From positions 1 through 10,506 of the forward strand of contig CALJQI010000428.1 of NCBI GenBank assembly GCA_937980285.1: DNA of 10,506 nt, in the 5' to 3' direction. The stretch's first letter is position 1; every line of letters starts with the position of its first letter. Both the position numbers and the translations under genes were made by a program. The notes beneath the pieces were generated by a model, which saw only the letters and a list, made by a program, of their open reading frames with translations, ran no database searches and was not told where the DNA came from. Shown here in pieces: positions 1 through 6,932 of this stretch. Source of the stretch: an uncultured Gammaproteobacteria bacterium (GTDB taxonomy: Bacteria > Pseudomonadota > Gammaproteobacteria > GCA-001735895).

Positions 1-84
1 TTTGGGCCTGATGCCCGGGCCGCAGACGATATCAATATTCATCGAGAACGACAAACGTCGGCCGTTCAGTTGGATTGAAAGAGG

Positions 85-113
85 TTGAAAAACACGGGGT
101 CCATAGTAATTAT
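85..113 (+). promoter_or_regulatory. Possible sigma-70-like promoter
   Basis: TTGAAA at 85-90 matches the -35 consensus at five of six bases. It is followed after a 17-base spacer by AATTAT at 108-113, four of six to the -10 consensus. The inverted repeat CCATA/TATGG (101-119) overlaps the -10 and could be an operator. If real, it would give the response-regulator message a leader of about 420 bases. This is pattern matching only. Confidence 0.3.
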
Positions 114-376
114 TTATGGCGGCCAGGGTAATAATCGCGCATGATCATGCAGTTTTTCACGCCGGTTTTACCCGCCTGCCGTAAGCCTCGATTAACGTAG
201 AAGTGTTACCGAGGCCGGCGATGGTCGCGAAACGGTCACCTCGGCGCATGCTGTTCTCGAAGCGATCTCCGCTCGCCTATGGCGATAGGTAAAAACAATC
301 GCTTTGGCGCTGGATTTTCCGGGTTTGCGCCGCCTGTGGATTGGGATTGATGTACCATGTCTATTTTCGCATTCGC

Positions 377-410
377 CAGGCAGCAGATTGTTGCGGCTAT
401 CGTCTGCCTG
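377..410 (+). repeat. Leader stem-loop, 7-bp perfect stem
   Basis: CAGGCAG (377-383) pairs perfectly with CTGCCTG (404-410) across a 20-base loop. No T-tract follows, so it is not an intrinsic terminator. It lies about 130 bases upstream of the response-regulator start and could be RNA structure or an operator. The function is unknown. Confidence 0.35.
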
Positions 411-526
411 ACCACGTTTCGTGCCGATTAATTATTTTAAGGTACGTAATTGAGGGAGTTTACGGATACGCGCCCTTTCTTCGGGCGTCCCAGGATGGTT
501 ACGAATTGTATCGAGTACCGAGTAGT

Positions 527-532
527 AAGGAG
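527..532 (+). promoter_or_regulatory. Ribosome binding site deciding the response-regulator start
   Basis: AAGGAG lies nine bases upstream of the ATG at 542. This strong Shine-Dalgarno match selects 542 over the longer open frame that begins with TTG at 341. The protein then starts exactly at the first beta strand of the receiver fold. Confidence 0.8.
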
Positions 533-541
533 TGTTCTCAT

Positions 542-946
542 ATGTTTTCCATAATGCTGATAGACAACCAGCCTGCCGTTCTGGCGGGATTGGCCAACCT
601 GGTCGAGGGTAGCGGGATCGCGCGCGTTATAGCGACCGAGACAGAAAGCGATAGCGCGATAGAAATCGCGCTCGAGCGCAGACCCGACCTGATTTTGCTC
701 GATGTGTCGCTGGGCAGGATTTCGGGCGTCGATATCGCTCGCAAGCTCAGGCAAGAGTGGCGGGATGTTCGCCTGTTGGCGGTGTCGGCGCATTCCAGTT
801 CGGTGTACGTGCGCGGCATGATCGACGCCGGCGCCAGTGGTTACATGCTGAAGGACAATGGTCCGCAGGAGATTGCCGATGCCATTACCACCGTCATGCA
901 GGGCGGTCAGTGGATCGGCGAAGGGCTCTCTTACGATCCTGCCTGA
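542..946 (+). CDS. Single-domain response regulator, NarL-type receiver without HTH
   Basis: This 134-residue protein is a phosphoacceptor receiver domain and should take phosphate from a histidine kinase in the cytoplasm. Visible landmarks are D8 in the acidic pocket, phosphoacceptor D54 (in LILLDVS), S82 as the switch Ser/Thr and K104 in the GYMLKD motif. That motif and the following helix are typical of the NarL/FixJ group. The second pocket acid is Asn (N9 after D8). The chain stops right after the last receiver helix, where NarL proteins of about 210 residues continue into a linker and LuxR-type DNA-binding domain. Reading through the stop (947-1075) shows no HTH remnant, so this is not a simple nonsense truncation. 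The neighbouring HisKA_3 kinase is the obvious partner. How the signal leaves this regulator is unknown. The start is set by AAGGAG at 527-532. Confidence 0.88.
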   Translation: MFSIMLIDNQPAVLAGLANLVEGSGIARVIATETESDSAIEIALERRPDLILLDVSLGRISGVDIARKLRQEWRDVRLLAVSAHSSSVYVRGMIDAGASGYMLKDNGPQEIADAITTVMQGGQWIGEGLSYDPA

Positions 947-1032
947 ATCCGGGCGCGGCCGGTAAGTCAGCCGCTAGGCGCATCACTGCCAATCTGGCCC
1001 TTATTTTTATCCGTGAAAGGTCAAAAATATTC

Positions 1033-1073
1033 CAGTCAGCTGATATGCTCTTTAATATTGATGACTGCTTTTT
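1033..1073 (+). terminator. Possible intrinsic terminator/attenuator before the kinase gene
   Basis: CAGTCA (1033-1038) pairs with TGACTG (1062-1067). An inner ATAT/ATAT stem (1043-1046/1055-1058) can form within it, and TTTTT follows at 1069-1073. The shape fits a weak Rho-independent terminator after the response-regulator gene, or an attenuator just ahead of the kinase start at 1096. The stem is short and has an internal loop, so this is tentative. Confidence 0.35.
1041..1049 (+). promoter_or_regulatory. Possible extended -10 promoter for the kinase
   Basis: TGATATGCT fits the extended -10 pattern TGn-TATAAT with two mismatches. It would place a transcript start about 40 bases before the kinase ATG. 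No good -35 is seen. It overlaps the inverted repeat at 1033-1073, so at most one reading of this stretch need be right. Confidence 0.2.
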
Positions 1074-1095
1074 GAGATAGCGCCTGTTCGCACTC

Positions 1096-4000
1096 ATGAA
1101 AAACGAAGAACTTCAGCAACTGGTATTTGAATCCCTGGGTGGTTGCCGCTGGGAATACGACCTGCCGAACGACAGAATCGCATACAGCGACGAGTTTTTC
1201 GATTTAATCGGATACCTGCCTGGCGAGCTCGAAATCGACTCCAACTGGGTTAGCGACAATATTCATCCCGGTGACCTGGTGCAATGGCGTGAAGCTTTCA
1301 TCGCCAGCATCAAGGGCAACAGCAAGTATTTCGACTGCGAACTCCGCTTCCGTCACAAGGACGATTACTATGTCTGGATCCAGACCCGGGGCGTGGTTAC
1401 GGCCCGCGATGAACAGGGGCGGGCGTTACGCATCGTCGGCATGGTGTTCGATATCAGCGAGCGTAAATCGGCCAAGGAAAACGAGACACGTTACCGCCTG
1501 CTGCTCAATACTATTCCCGATGCGCTGTCGTTAAAGGACAGGGAAGGAAGGTACCTGTACGTCAATCGCGAGTTTGAAGAGTGGCTTGGTAAACCCTCCT
1601 ACCAGATTTGCGGGCTGACCGCGGCCGAGATATTTGACCCCGCAACCACGACATTTGAAATGCAGCGAGATCACGAACGACGAGTTTGGCAGGAAGCCGA
1701 AACCATTTCGATGGAGCGCCAGTTCCCGTTGACGGCGGATGGAAAAATCCGTCACGCCGTAATTACCAAGTTCCCGGTTTTCGACGAGAGCGGGGAAATT
1801 CTGGCAATCGGCACCACCAATACCGACGTCACCGAGCGTTTTCACGCACAGCAGGCGCTGCTTGCCAGCGAACAACGCTATCGACGCCTGTTCGAATCGG
1901 CCCCCGTCATACTGGCCGAAACCGACTGGTCGGCCGGCAAGGCGCTGGTCGACGGGCTTCGAAGCCAGGGTATCGATGACATCGAGCAGCATATTCTCGA
2001 GCACCCCGAGCTACTGCGGCGGCGTGCAGATGTGATGCATATCCTGACCATCAACCAGGAAGCGCTCCGGGTATACCGCACGGATAGCGAGGAATCGCTT
2101 CGGGCTTTCCTGGATCAGGAGATTAACCAGGTGCAGCGGTTGGCGCTGACCAGGGACCTGGTGGCTTTTGCAGAGGGTAACAGGCGCTCGACGGTGCACA
2201 CCTGGGCCCGGCGTCTGGACGGAGAAGATTTTCCGATCACCCGCGAATCCGAAATGCACAGCCATGATGCCGACGACTGGTCACTGGTGATGATCACCAT
2301 CCGCGACGATAGCGCCGAGGAAGCGATACGACAACGGGAGAAACACCTGCGCCTGGTGTTTGACGTGGCGCCGGCCGTGCTGGCCGAATCGGACTGGACC
2401 CAAGGTAAGGCGCTGGTGGAAGACCTGCAAAAACAGGGTGTCACGGATCTGTACCAGTACCTGGTCGATCACCCCGAGTTGACCCGTCGACGCGACCAGA
2501 TCATGCGGCTGACCAGCGTTAACAAGGAGGCGCTGCGAATCTACCGCGCGGATGACGCGCAAGCCTTGATCAGGCACACCGCGGGCGAAATGAACGAAGT
2601 GCAGCGCATCGGCATGATCGAAGACCTGGTCAACTTTGCCAACGGGCATCGTCGCTCGACGGTGCATTGCCGCACTTTTCGCCTTGACGGCGAAGAGTTC
2701 CCGATGATAGCAGAATCCGAGTTTTACGGCGCCGACCCCGAGGACTGGTCGCGAGTATTGCTTACTGTCAGGGATACCAGCGCGGAGGAAACGGTGCGCG
2801 TCAGCGAGCAACGATACCGGCAATTGTTCGAATCGGCGCCGGCGGTGCTGGGCCAGGCGGACTTTTCCCCGGCCAGGTGGCTGGTCGAGCGATTGCTCGA
2901 CCAGGGCGTCGACGATATCAGGCAGTATCTGGTCGATCACCCCGAACTGACCAGCAAGCGCAGTGACTTTATGCAACTGGTCGACGTAAACCAGGAAGCC
3001 CTGAGGGTGTACCGTTCGCCAAGCAAGGAATCCCTGGTTCGGTTTTTAAACAAACCGCTGCCAGAAGAAGTGCGCCTCGGTCTGATCGACGACCTGGCGA
3101 CCTTTGCCAGCGGCGAGACGCGGTCTACCATTCGCGCATGGGTGGCATGCGAGACCGGGGAAAAGATTCCGATCATACGGGTATCGGAAATGAGCAGTTC
3201 CGATCCCGGCGACTGGTCGCAGGTATTGATTTCGATCAGGGATATCAGCGCGGAAGAAGCGGTGCGCATGAGCGAGATGCGTTATCGGCGTTTGTTCGAA
3301 TCGGCGCCGGTGGCATTGTATGAAACAGACTGGTCGAGGGGTAAGGCCCTGGTCGATGATCTGCGCGACAGGGGAGTTGACGATATAGCGGCCTATCTGC
3401 ACGCGCATGGCGAACTGCTGCAGCGGCGCGATGAAGTGTCGCGGGTAGTAAATCTGAATCACGAGGCGCTCGAGGTTTACCAGGCGCAATCTCGGGAGCA
3501 ATTGAGTGCTGTAATTGAAGGACCGCTGAGCAGCGAACAACGAAAATCCCTGATCGAGTCTCTGGAAATCTTTGCCTCCGGGCGTCGTCGCTCGAGTGTC
3601 CGCGGTTTCAGCGTCAAGGCAAATGGCGAGGTATTTCCGATGGTGCGAGATTCCGAGTTGATCAGCAGCGATCGCGATGACTGGTCGCGGGTACTGAGCT
3701 CGATCCATGATTTGACCGCCGAGGTCGAAAGCGCAAACCGGCTGCGCGAGTACCAGCAAGAGCTGCGCTCGCTCGCCGGCAAGATATCGTCGGCCGAAGA
3801 GAGCGAGCGCCGGCGGATATCCTCGGAACTCCACGATGGAACGATCCAGAACCTGGTGCTGGCGCGAATTCATCTCGCCAACCTCAGAACCACGCTCGAA
3901 AGCGAGAAAGCAGGGCAGCTTGCCGATAGCATAAACGACCTGCTGGAAACCTCGCTGCGGGAAACCCGCTCGCTGATATTCGAAATCAGTCCGCCGGTGC

Positions 4001-4443
4001 TCTATGAGCTGGGGCTGGAACCGGCGGTTGAATGGCTGGCCGAGCATTACAAGCAGCGCACCGGGGTCTCGATCGTTATTAGTGGCGACGAAGGCAGCAC
4101 AAAATTGTCCGAGGAAATGAACATCGTCGTGTTTCAGTCAGCGCGCGAGCTGCTGGTCAATATCGCCAGGCACGCGCAGGCGAGCCAGGTTTTCATCAAT
4201 TGGCGGCATAACGCGGATAGCGTGGTGCTGACCATCGAGGACAATGGTGTCGGTTTCGATACCGAAAGCTCGCAGGTCAGGCTCGCAACCGAGGGCGGCT
4301 TCGGGCTGTTCGCGCTCAGGGAGCGCCTCAAGCTGATGGGCGCCGAGATCGATATCGAGTCCTCCGGCCAGGGAACCCGTGTCAACATTACCGCCCCCGT
4401 CGATGGCGAACAAAAACCCGTGACGAATCCTGATTCCCTGTGA
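1096..4443 (+). CDS. Multi-PAS sensor histidine kinase, HisKA_3 (NarX/DegS-type) core
   Basis: This is a 1115-residue soluble kinase with no signal peptide or membrane segment, so it should sense a cytoplasmic cue. Domain order: a PAS_3-type domain with PAC tail (about 12-122); a second PAS domain (about 130-250); four tandem PAS-like units of exactly 156 residues (258-413, 414-569, 570-725, 726-881); a short coiled coil (about 880-900); HisKA_3 dimerisation/phosphoacceptor (about 899-970); and HATPase_c (about 1015-1100). The phosphorylated residue should be H913 in SSELHDGTIQNL. The ATP-binding landmarks are complete: N-box E1018/N1022, EDNGVGFD around D1049-G1053, and the glycine-rich GGFGLFALRER from G1067. 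An active kinase is therefore expected. HisKA_3 kinases normally pair with NarL-type regulators, and the receiver at 542-946 fits. The start at 1096 lacks a clear Shine-Dalgarno, but the first PAS domain begins right after it. The ligand cannot be named. Confidence 0.93.
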   Translation: MKNEELQQLVFESLGGCRWEYDLPNDRIAYSDEFFDLIGYLPGELEIDSNWVSDNIHPGDLVQWREAFIASIKGNSKYFDCELRFRHKDDYYVWIQTRGVVTARDEQGRALRIVGMVFDISERKSAKENETRYRLLLNTIPDALSLKDREGRYLYVNREFEEWLGKPSYQICGLTAAEIFDPATTTFEMQRDHERRVWQEAETISMERQFPLTADGKIRHAVITKFPVFDESGEILAIGTTNTDVTERFHAQQALLASEQRYRRLFESAPVILAETDWSAGKALVDGLRSQGIDDIEQHILEHPELLRRRADVMHILTINQEALRVYRTDSEESLRAFLDQEINQVQRLALTRDLVAFAEGNRRSTVHTWARRLDGEDFPITRESEMHSHDADDWSLVMITIRDDSAEEAIRQREKHLRLVFDVAPAVLAESDWTQGKALVEDLQKQGVTDLYQYLVDHPELTRRRDQIMRLTSVNKEALRIYRADDAQALIRHTAGEMNEVQRIGMIEDLVNFANGHRRSTVHCRTFRLDGEEFPMIAESEFYGADPEDWSRVLLTVRDTSAEETVRVSEQRYRQLFESAPAVLGQADFSPARWLVERLLDQGVDDIRQYLVDHPELTSKRSDFMQLVDVNQEALRVYRSPSKESLVRFLNKPLPEEVRLGLIDDLATFASGETRSTIRAWVACETGEKIPIIRVSEMSSSDPGDWSQVLISIRDISAEEAVRMSEMRYRRLFESAPVALYETDWSRGKALVDDLRDRGVDDIAAYLHAHGELLQRRDEVSRVVNLNHEALEVYQAQSREQLSAVIEGPLSSEQRKSLIESLEIFASGRRRSSVRGFSVKANGEVFPMVRDSELISSDRDDWSRVLSSIHDLTAEVESANRLREYQQELRSLAGKISSAEESERRRISSELHDGTIQNLVLARIHLANLRTTLESEKAGQLADSINDLLETSLRETRSLIFEISPPVLYELGLEPAVEWLAEHYKQRTGVSIVISGDEGSTKLSEEMNIVVFQSARELLVNIARHAQASQVFINWRHNADSVVLTIEDNGVGFDTESSQVRLATEGGFGLFALRERLKLMGAEIDIESSGQGTRVNITAPVDGEQKPVTNPDSL
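1867..3738 (+). repeat. Four in-frame tandem 468-bp repeats encoding PAS-like units
   Basis: Four copies of 468 bp (1867-2334, 2335-2802, 2803-3270, 3271-3738) align by eye with no insertion or deletion. Positions kept in all or most copies include LF(E/D)xAP at the start, GKALV about 25 residues in, HPEL, N-x-EAL-x-x-Y, FAxGxxRS, GExFP, SE, DWSxV and a closing (S/T)AEE. A helical stretch with GVDDI and YLxxHPEL lies between the usual first and second PAS strands. Copy 3 departs most: DFSPARWL replaces DWSxGKAL. The copies have diverged widely in protein and DNA, so the duplications are not recent. Confidence 0.88.
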
Positions 4444-4447
4444 TTTT

Positions 4448-4463
4448 CTGCCTTGGTTGGCAG
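4448..4463 (+). repeat. Small hairpin after the kinase stop
   Basis: CTGCC (4448-4452) and GGCAG (4459-4463) form a five-base stem with a six-base loop, starting four bases past the kinase stop codon. No T-tract follows, so it is not a convincing terminator. The 72-base gap to the next gene also holds (GCC)4 at 4484-4495. Read-through into the next gene is plausible. Confidence 0.3.
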
Positions 4464-4515
4464 TTCATGGAATACAACAGTTTGCCGCCGCCGCCGTTGC
4501 TGGCATTATTGCCCG

Positions 4516-5751
4516 ATGACTATGCAAAGCGATAAATTCCGATTCATTCCCTTTCGCCGGCGGGATATTGTCGAGATGTGCCTGCAGCGGAATAGCTTGT
4601 CCGCGGAGGCCGATAATTTTCGCCAGTTGAGTTACATGCTGGGGCAGATTTTTCATTTCGAGTTTCACCAGGTTATCGAGGCGCTGAAAAACGCTTATAC
4701 CGATCTCGATCCTGACTCGGATATGCGTAATCCGGACCTGGGCGAAGCGCGGCAGACAGAGTCCTTTGTGCAGTTGCTCGATGGCCTGCTGGAAAAAGCC
4801 AACTATGAGCGCGTTACCGAATCTGAACTGAACCAGGCGCTGGTCGAATCGTCGCTGTTCAAGATTCGCCTGCACGTCGACTTCGACGACTTTTCCGAGG
4901 TTTCGCTGTTCGCCAGGGGCGTTTCGTTGAGAAAAGAGGAGTTGCCAACCTGGTTCGGCCTGCGTTCGAAGACAGTCGAGTTCACCAACTACGATCGCGT
5001 CGTGGTCTACATCAGGATTCGTGACGACTACCGGCATTCGAAACAGGATTTCGCCAGCTGTCGTGCCGGAGCCACGCTGCTCAAGTTGTTTCGCAATGTG
5101 CCCAGGGCGGACCTCGAAATGCTGTTCCCCAATACGCGAGTAAGAATGCGGCTGCTGGACAAACTGTTGATCGGTGTGCCGGCGCTGGTCAGCGGCGGTA
5201 TCGTGTTAACCACCAAGCTCGGCGCCTCGCTGGTGTTGCTCGGTTCGCTGCTGGGCTACTGGCTTGGCGTGAGCAAGCAGCCGGCCGAGTTGAACCAGGC
5301 GGGAATCATGGTTTTACTGGCCGGGGTCGCGGCACTCGGCGGTTACCTGTGGAAGCAGTTCAACAATTTCAAAAACCGCAAGCTCCGTTTTATGCAGGCC
5401 TTGACCCAGAACCTGTATTTCAAGAACCTGGATAATAATGCCGGGGTGTTTCACCGGCTCGCCAACGACGCCGAAGAGGAAGAGTCGAAGGAAGCGATAC
5501 TCGCCTATTATTTTTTGCTGACCAGCGAAGATCCGCTAAGCAGGGCTGAGCTGGATCGCGCGATAGAAAGCTGGTTTGAATCGAGCTGGCAATGTGCAGT
5601 CGATTTCGAAATCGACGACGCGCTGCATAAATTGCTGACCCTGGGCCTGGTGACGGAGTCCGGGGGGCGATTCAGCGCGCTATCGATCGACGACGGAATT
5701 CGGCTGCTCGACCAGCGATGGGATAATTATTTCGTCCCCGAATCCAGTTGA
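4516..5751 (+). CDS. DUF3754 / TMEM143-like membrane protein
   Basis: This 411-residue protein belongs to the family that includes human TMEM143, whose role is not established. The signature is the run NVPRADLEMLFPNTRVRM (about 194-211), then hydrophobic segments at about 217-234, 236-253 and 262-279, then NRKLRFMQALTQNLYFKNLD (287-306) and an acidic EEEE stretch leading to AILAYYFLL (about 320-335). The large N-terminal part is soluble. The last 65 residues, with LGLVTESGGRFSALSIDDG, look like a small winged-helix-type fold; this is inference. The start chosen is ATG 4516; ATG 4522 is equally possible and neither has a good ribosome site. The frame upstream to TTG 4453 encodes an Arg/Cys-rich stretch unlike the family. 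The 36-base gap to the next gene suggests co-transcription with the 98-residue gene and the transporter. Confidence 0.85.
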   Translation: MTMQSDKFRFIPFRRRDIVEMCLQRNSLSAEADNFRQLSYMLGQIFHFEFHQVIEALKNAYTDLDPDSDMRNPDLGEARQTESFVQLLDGLLEKANYERVTESELNQALVESSLFKIRLHVDFDDFSEVSLFARGVSLRKEELPTWFGLRSKTVEFTNYDRVVVYIRIRDDYRHSKQDFASCRAGATLLKLFRNVPRADLEMLFPNTRVRMRLLDKLLIGVPALVSGGIVLTTKLGASLVLLGSLLGYWLGVSKQPAELNQAGIMVLLAGVAALGGYLWKQFNNFKNRKLRFMQALTQNLYFKNLDNNAGVFHRLANDAEEEESKEAILAYYFLLTSEDPLSRAELDRAIESWFESSWQCAVDFEIDDALHKLLTLGLVTESGGRFSALSIDDGIRLLDQRWDNYFVPESS

Positions 5752-5787
5752 GTTAACATCACAGCACTGTATTTAGCGCCGGAACCT

Positions 5788-6084
5788 ATGTATATTTTTA
5801 TCGCTGCCGATGGGCGGCTGTCGTTGCGCGACAGTGACGACATGCGTGCTTTTTCCATTGTCGAGGAACAAAGCGGCAGTGCGGATAAATGGCTCGTCGA
5901 AATCGCAGAACCCGCAGGCGAGCAACACTTCTGGCTGGATGCGAAGGCGGTGGTCAAGCTATCGGGCAGAATGCAGGACGAGGCCTGGGTTGGCAGATTT
6001 CGCGATATGCTTGCCAGCGTGGAAGCTTATGGATATTCCGATTTGAAAAAAAACAGGGTCAAGGCCCACGTGGAACAAAGCTGA
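5788..6084 (+). CDS. Hypothetical 98-residue protein coupled to TatT
   Basis: I do not recognise a family. The protein begins MYIFIAADGRLSLRDSDDM, has no signal peptide, membrane segment or cysteine, and is acidic overall with a basic patch (KKNRVKAH) near its end. The central part, with WLVEIAEP and HFWLDAKAVVKL, suggests a small beta-rich or alpha/beta fold. Its TGA (6082-6084) shares one base with the tatT ATG, so the two are probably translationally coupled. A run of eight A (6046-6053) near the 3' end contains A-AAA-AAC in the zero frame. A -1 slip there would enter the tatT frame. Its position between the DUF3754 gene and a TRAP operon suggests an accessory role, but none can be named. 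It is supported as a gene by the tight spacing and coding-like composition. Confidence 0.7.
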   Translation: MYIFIAADGRLSLRDSDDMRAFSIVEEQSGSADKWLVEIAEPAGEQHFWLDAKAVVKLSGRMQDEAWVGRFRDMLASVEAYGYSDLKKNRVKAHVEQS

Positions 6085-6932
6085 TGGCAGGGAAATTATC
6101 GATATTGATTACGCTGTCGCTGCTGACGGGCTGTGCCAGCCTGGTCAGTTCCGCGACCTCGCGTATGGCGGACAATATATCGCTGGCGATACTGAACCAG
6201 GACGACCCCGACACGGTACGTGACGGCGCGCCGGCTTACCTGCTGATGCTGGACGGGCTGATCGAGGGCGACCCTGAAAACACAGACCTGTTACTCGCCG
6301 GCGCCCGCCTTTACGGCTCCTATACCAGCGCCTTCATCGAAGACGAATCGCGCGCGCAGCGCCTGGCCGGAAAGTCCCTGTTTTATGCGCGGGCGGCGGT
6401 TTGTATCGAAAACAGGGCGGTGTGCGATGCCAGTAGCGACAAGCTCGAAGCGTTCAAGCAGGCGCTTGCCGGCGCGTCGCAAAAAAAGATTGCCAGCCTG
6501 TATGGGTTCGGCGCCGCCTGGGCATCCTGGATACAGATCAATTCGTCGGACTGGAACGCGGTTGCAGACCTGGCGAAGGTAGAAGCCCTGTTCGAACGTT
6601 GCGTCGAGCTCGACGAAACTTACGATGGCGGTAGCGCGCATGTTTATCTCGGCGTGATCAAGTCGCTGTTGCCAGCCGCCGTCGGTGGCAAACCCGAGGC
6701 CTCGCGCCGGCATTTCGAGCGTGCGCTCGAGATTTCGGCGGAGGAAAACCTGATGATAAAGGTGTTGATGGCAAAACATTACGCCCGAAACGTGTTCGAC
6801 CAGGAACTGCATGACGAACTGTTGACTTCAGTCAGGGGCGCGCGCGCCGATTACACCGGTTATAAGCTGATTAACTCGCTGGCCAAACTGGAAGCCGATA
6901 AACTGCTGGCGGAATCGGAAGACTTTTTTTAG
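6084..6932 (+). CDS. TRAP transporter TatT component (T-component) lipoprotein
   Basis: This 282-residue lipoprotein matches the TRAP-associated T-component family, whose best-known member is Treponema pallidum Tp0956. There the T-component is a TPR-like helical protein forming a trimer that works with a TRAP binding protein, probably passing ligand through the periplasm. Here a short signal peptide ends in the lipobox L14-T15-G16-C17. The residue after the cysteine is Ala, not Asp, which predicts outer-membrane sorting. The mature chain is all helical. Family-like blocks are LLLAGARLYGSYTSAFIEDE, the AHVYLGVIKSLLP helix, GGKPEASRRHFERALEI (201 on) and a YARNVFD block. The ATG at 6084 overlaps the previous stop. 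dctP follows after 70 bases, and the T-P-Q-M order is typical of TatT-containing TRAP operons. A run of seven T (6924-6930) lies just before the stop. Confidence 0.9.
   Translation: MAGKLSILITLSLLTGCASLVSSATSRMADNISLAILNQDDPDTVRDGAPAYLLMLDGLIEGDPENTDLLLAGARLYGSYTSAFIEDESRAQRLAGKSLFYARAAVCIENRAVCDASSDKLEAFKQALAGASQKKIASLYGFGAAWASWIQINSSDWNAVADLAKVEALFERCVELDETYDGGSAHVYLGVIKSLLPAAVGGKPEASRRHFERALEISAEENLMIKVLMAKHYARNVFDQELHDELLTSVRGARADYTGYKLINSLAKLEADKLLAESEDFF

Larger units (their letters stand above)
1..541. other. Long non-coding leader/intergenic region with short inverted repeats
   Basis: No convincing gene is seen here. Two short forward frames open at the left edge, ending with stops at 76-78 and 86-88. 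Either could be the tail of an upstream gene, but neither can be chosen. The rest holds several short inverted repeats: CCATA/TATGG (101-105/115-119), a 12-base palindrome GCATGATCATGC (139-150), CCTAT/ATAGG (276-280/285-289), GGCGC/GCGCC (306-310/327-331), CAGGCAG/CTGCCTG (377-383/404-410) and CGCCC/GGGCG (471-475/483-487). An open frame from 341 runs into the response regulator. Its first 67 codons look unrelated to the receiver fold, and a good ribosome site favours the later start at 542. Confidence 0.5.

Noticed and set aside
1..144. Start of a - strand gene at the left edge (ATG at 42-40, or an earlier start)
   Set aside because: The frame is open from 144 to 1 but no ribosome site is seen, and only 14 codons follow the ATG before the edge.
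341..541. N-terminal extension of the response regulator from TTG at 341
   Set aside because: The 67 extra residues do not resemble any receiver extension, and a strong AAGGAG site sits just before ATG 542.
947..1075. HTH remnant beyond the response-regulator stop
   Set aside because: Reading the same frame past the stop gives a hydrophobic 42-residue stretch with no LuxR-type HTH signature. The other forward frame (757-1080) also lacks one.
2281..2976. - strand open frame of 231 codons opposite the PAS repeats
   Set aside because: It mirrors the repeat structure of the kinase gene and has no start signal or known motif.
3046..4047. Long - strand open frame of 333 codons opposite the kinase
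   Set aside because: It is antisense to the well-supported HisKA_3 kinase. Its protein has no recognisable domain and looks like a GC-driven shadow frame.
4453..4515. Earlier TTG start for the DUF3754 protein
   Set aside because: The added residues are Arg/Cys/Trp-rich, derive partly from a GCC repeat, and do not fit the family N-terminus.
6895..6930. Intrinsic terminator at the end of tatT (CCGAT/ATCGG then T7)
   Set aside because: The stem is only five bases and lies five bases from the T-run. The sequence is coding, so the T-run reads as Phe codons plus the first base of the stop.
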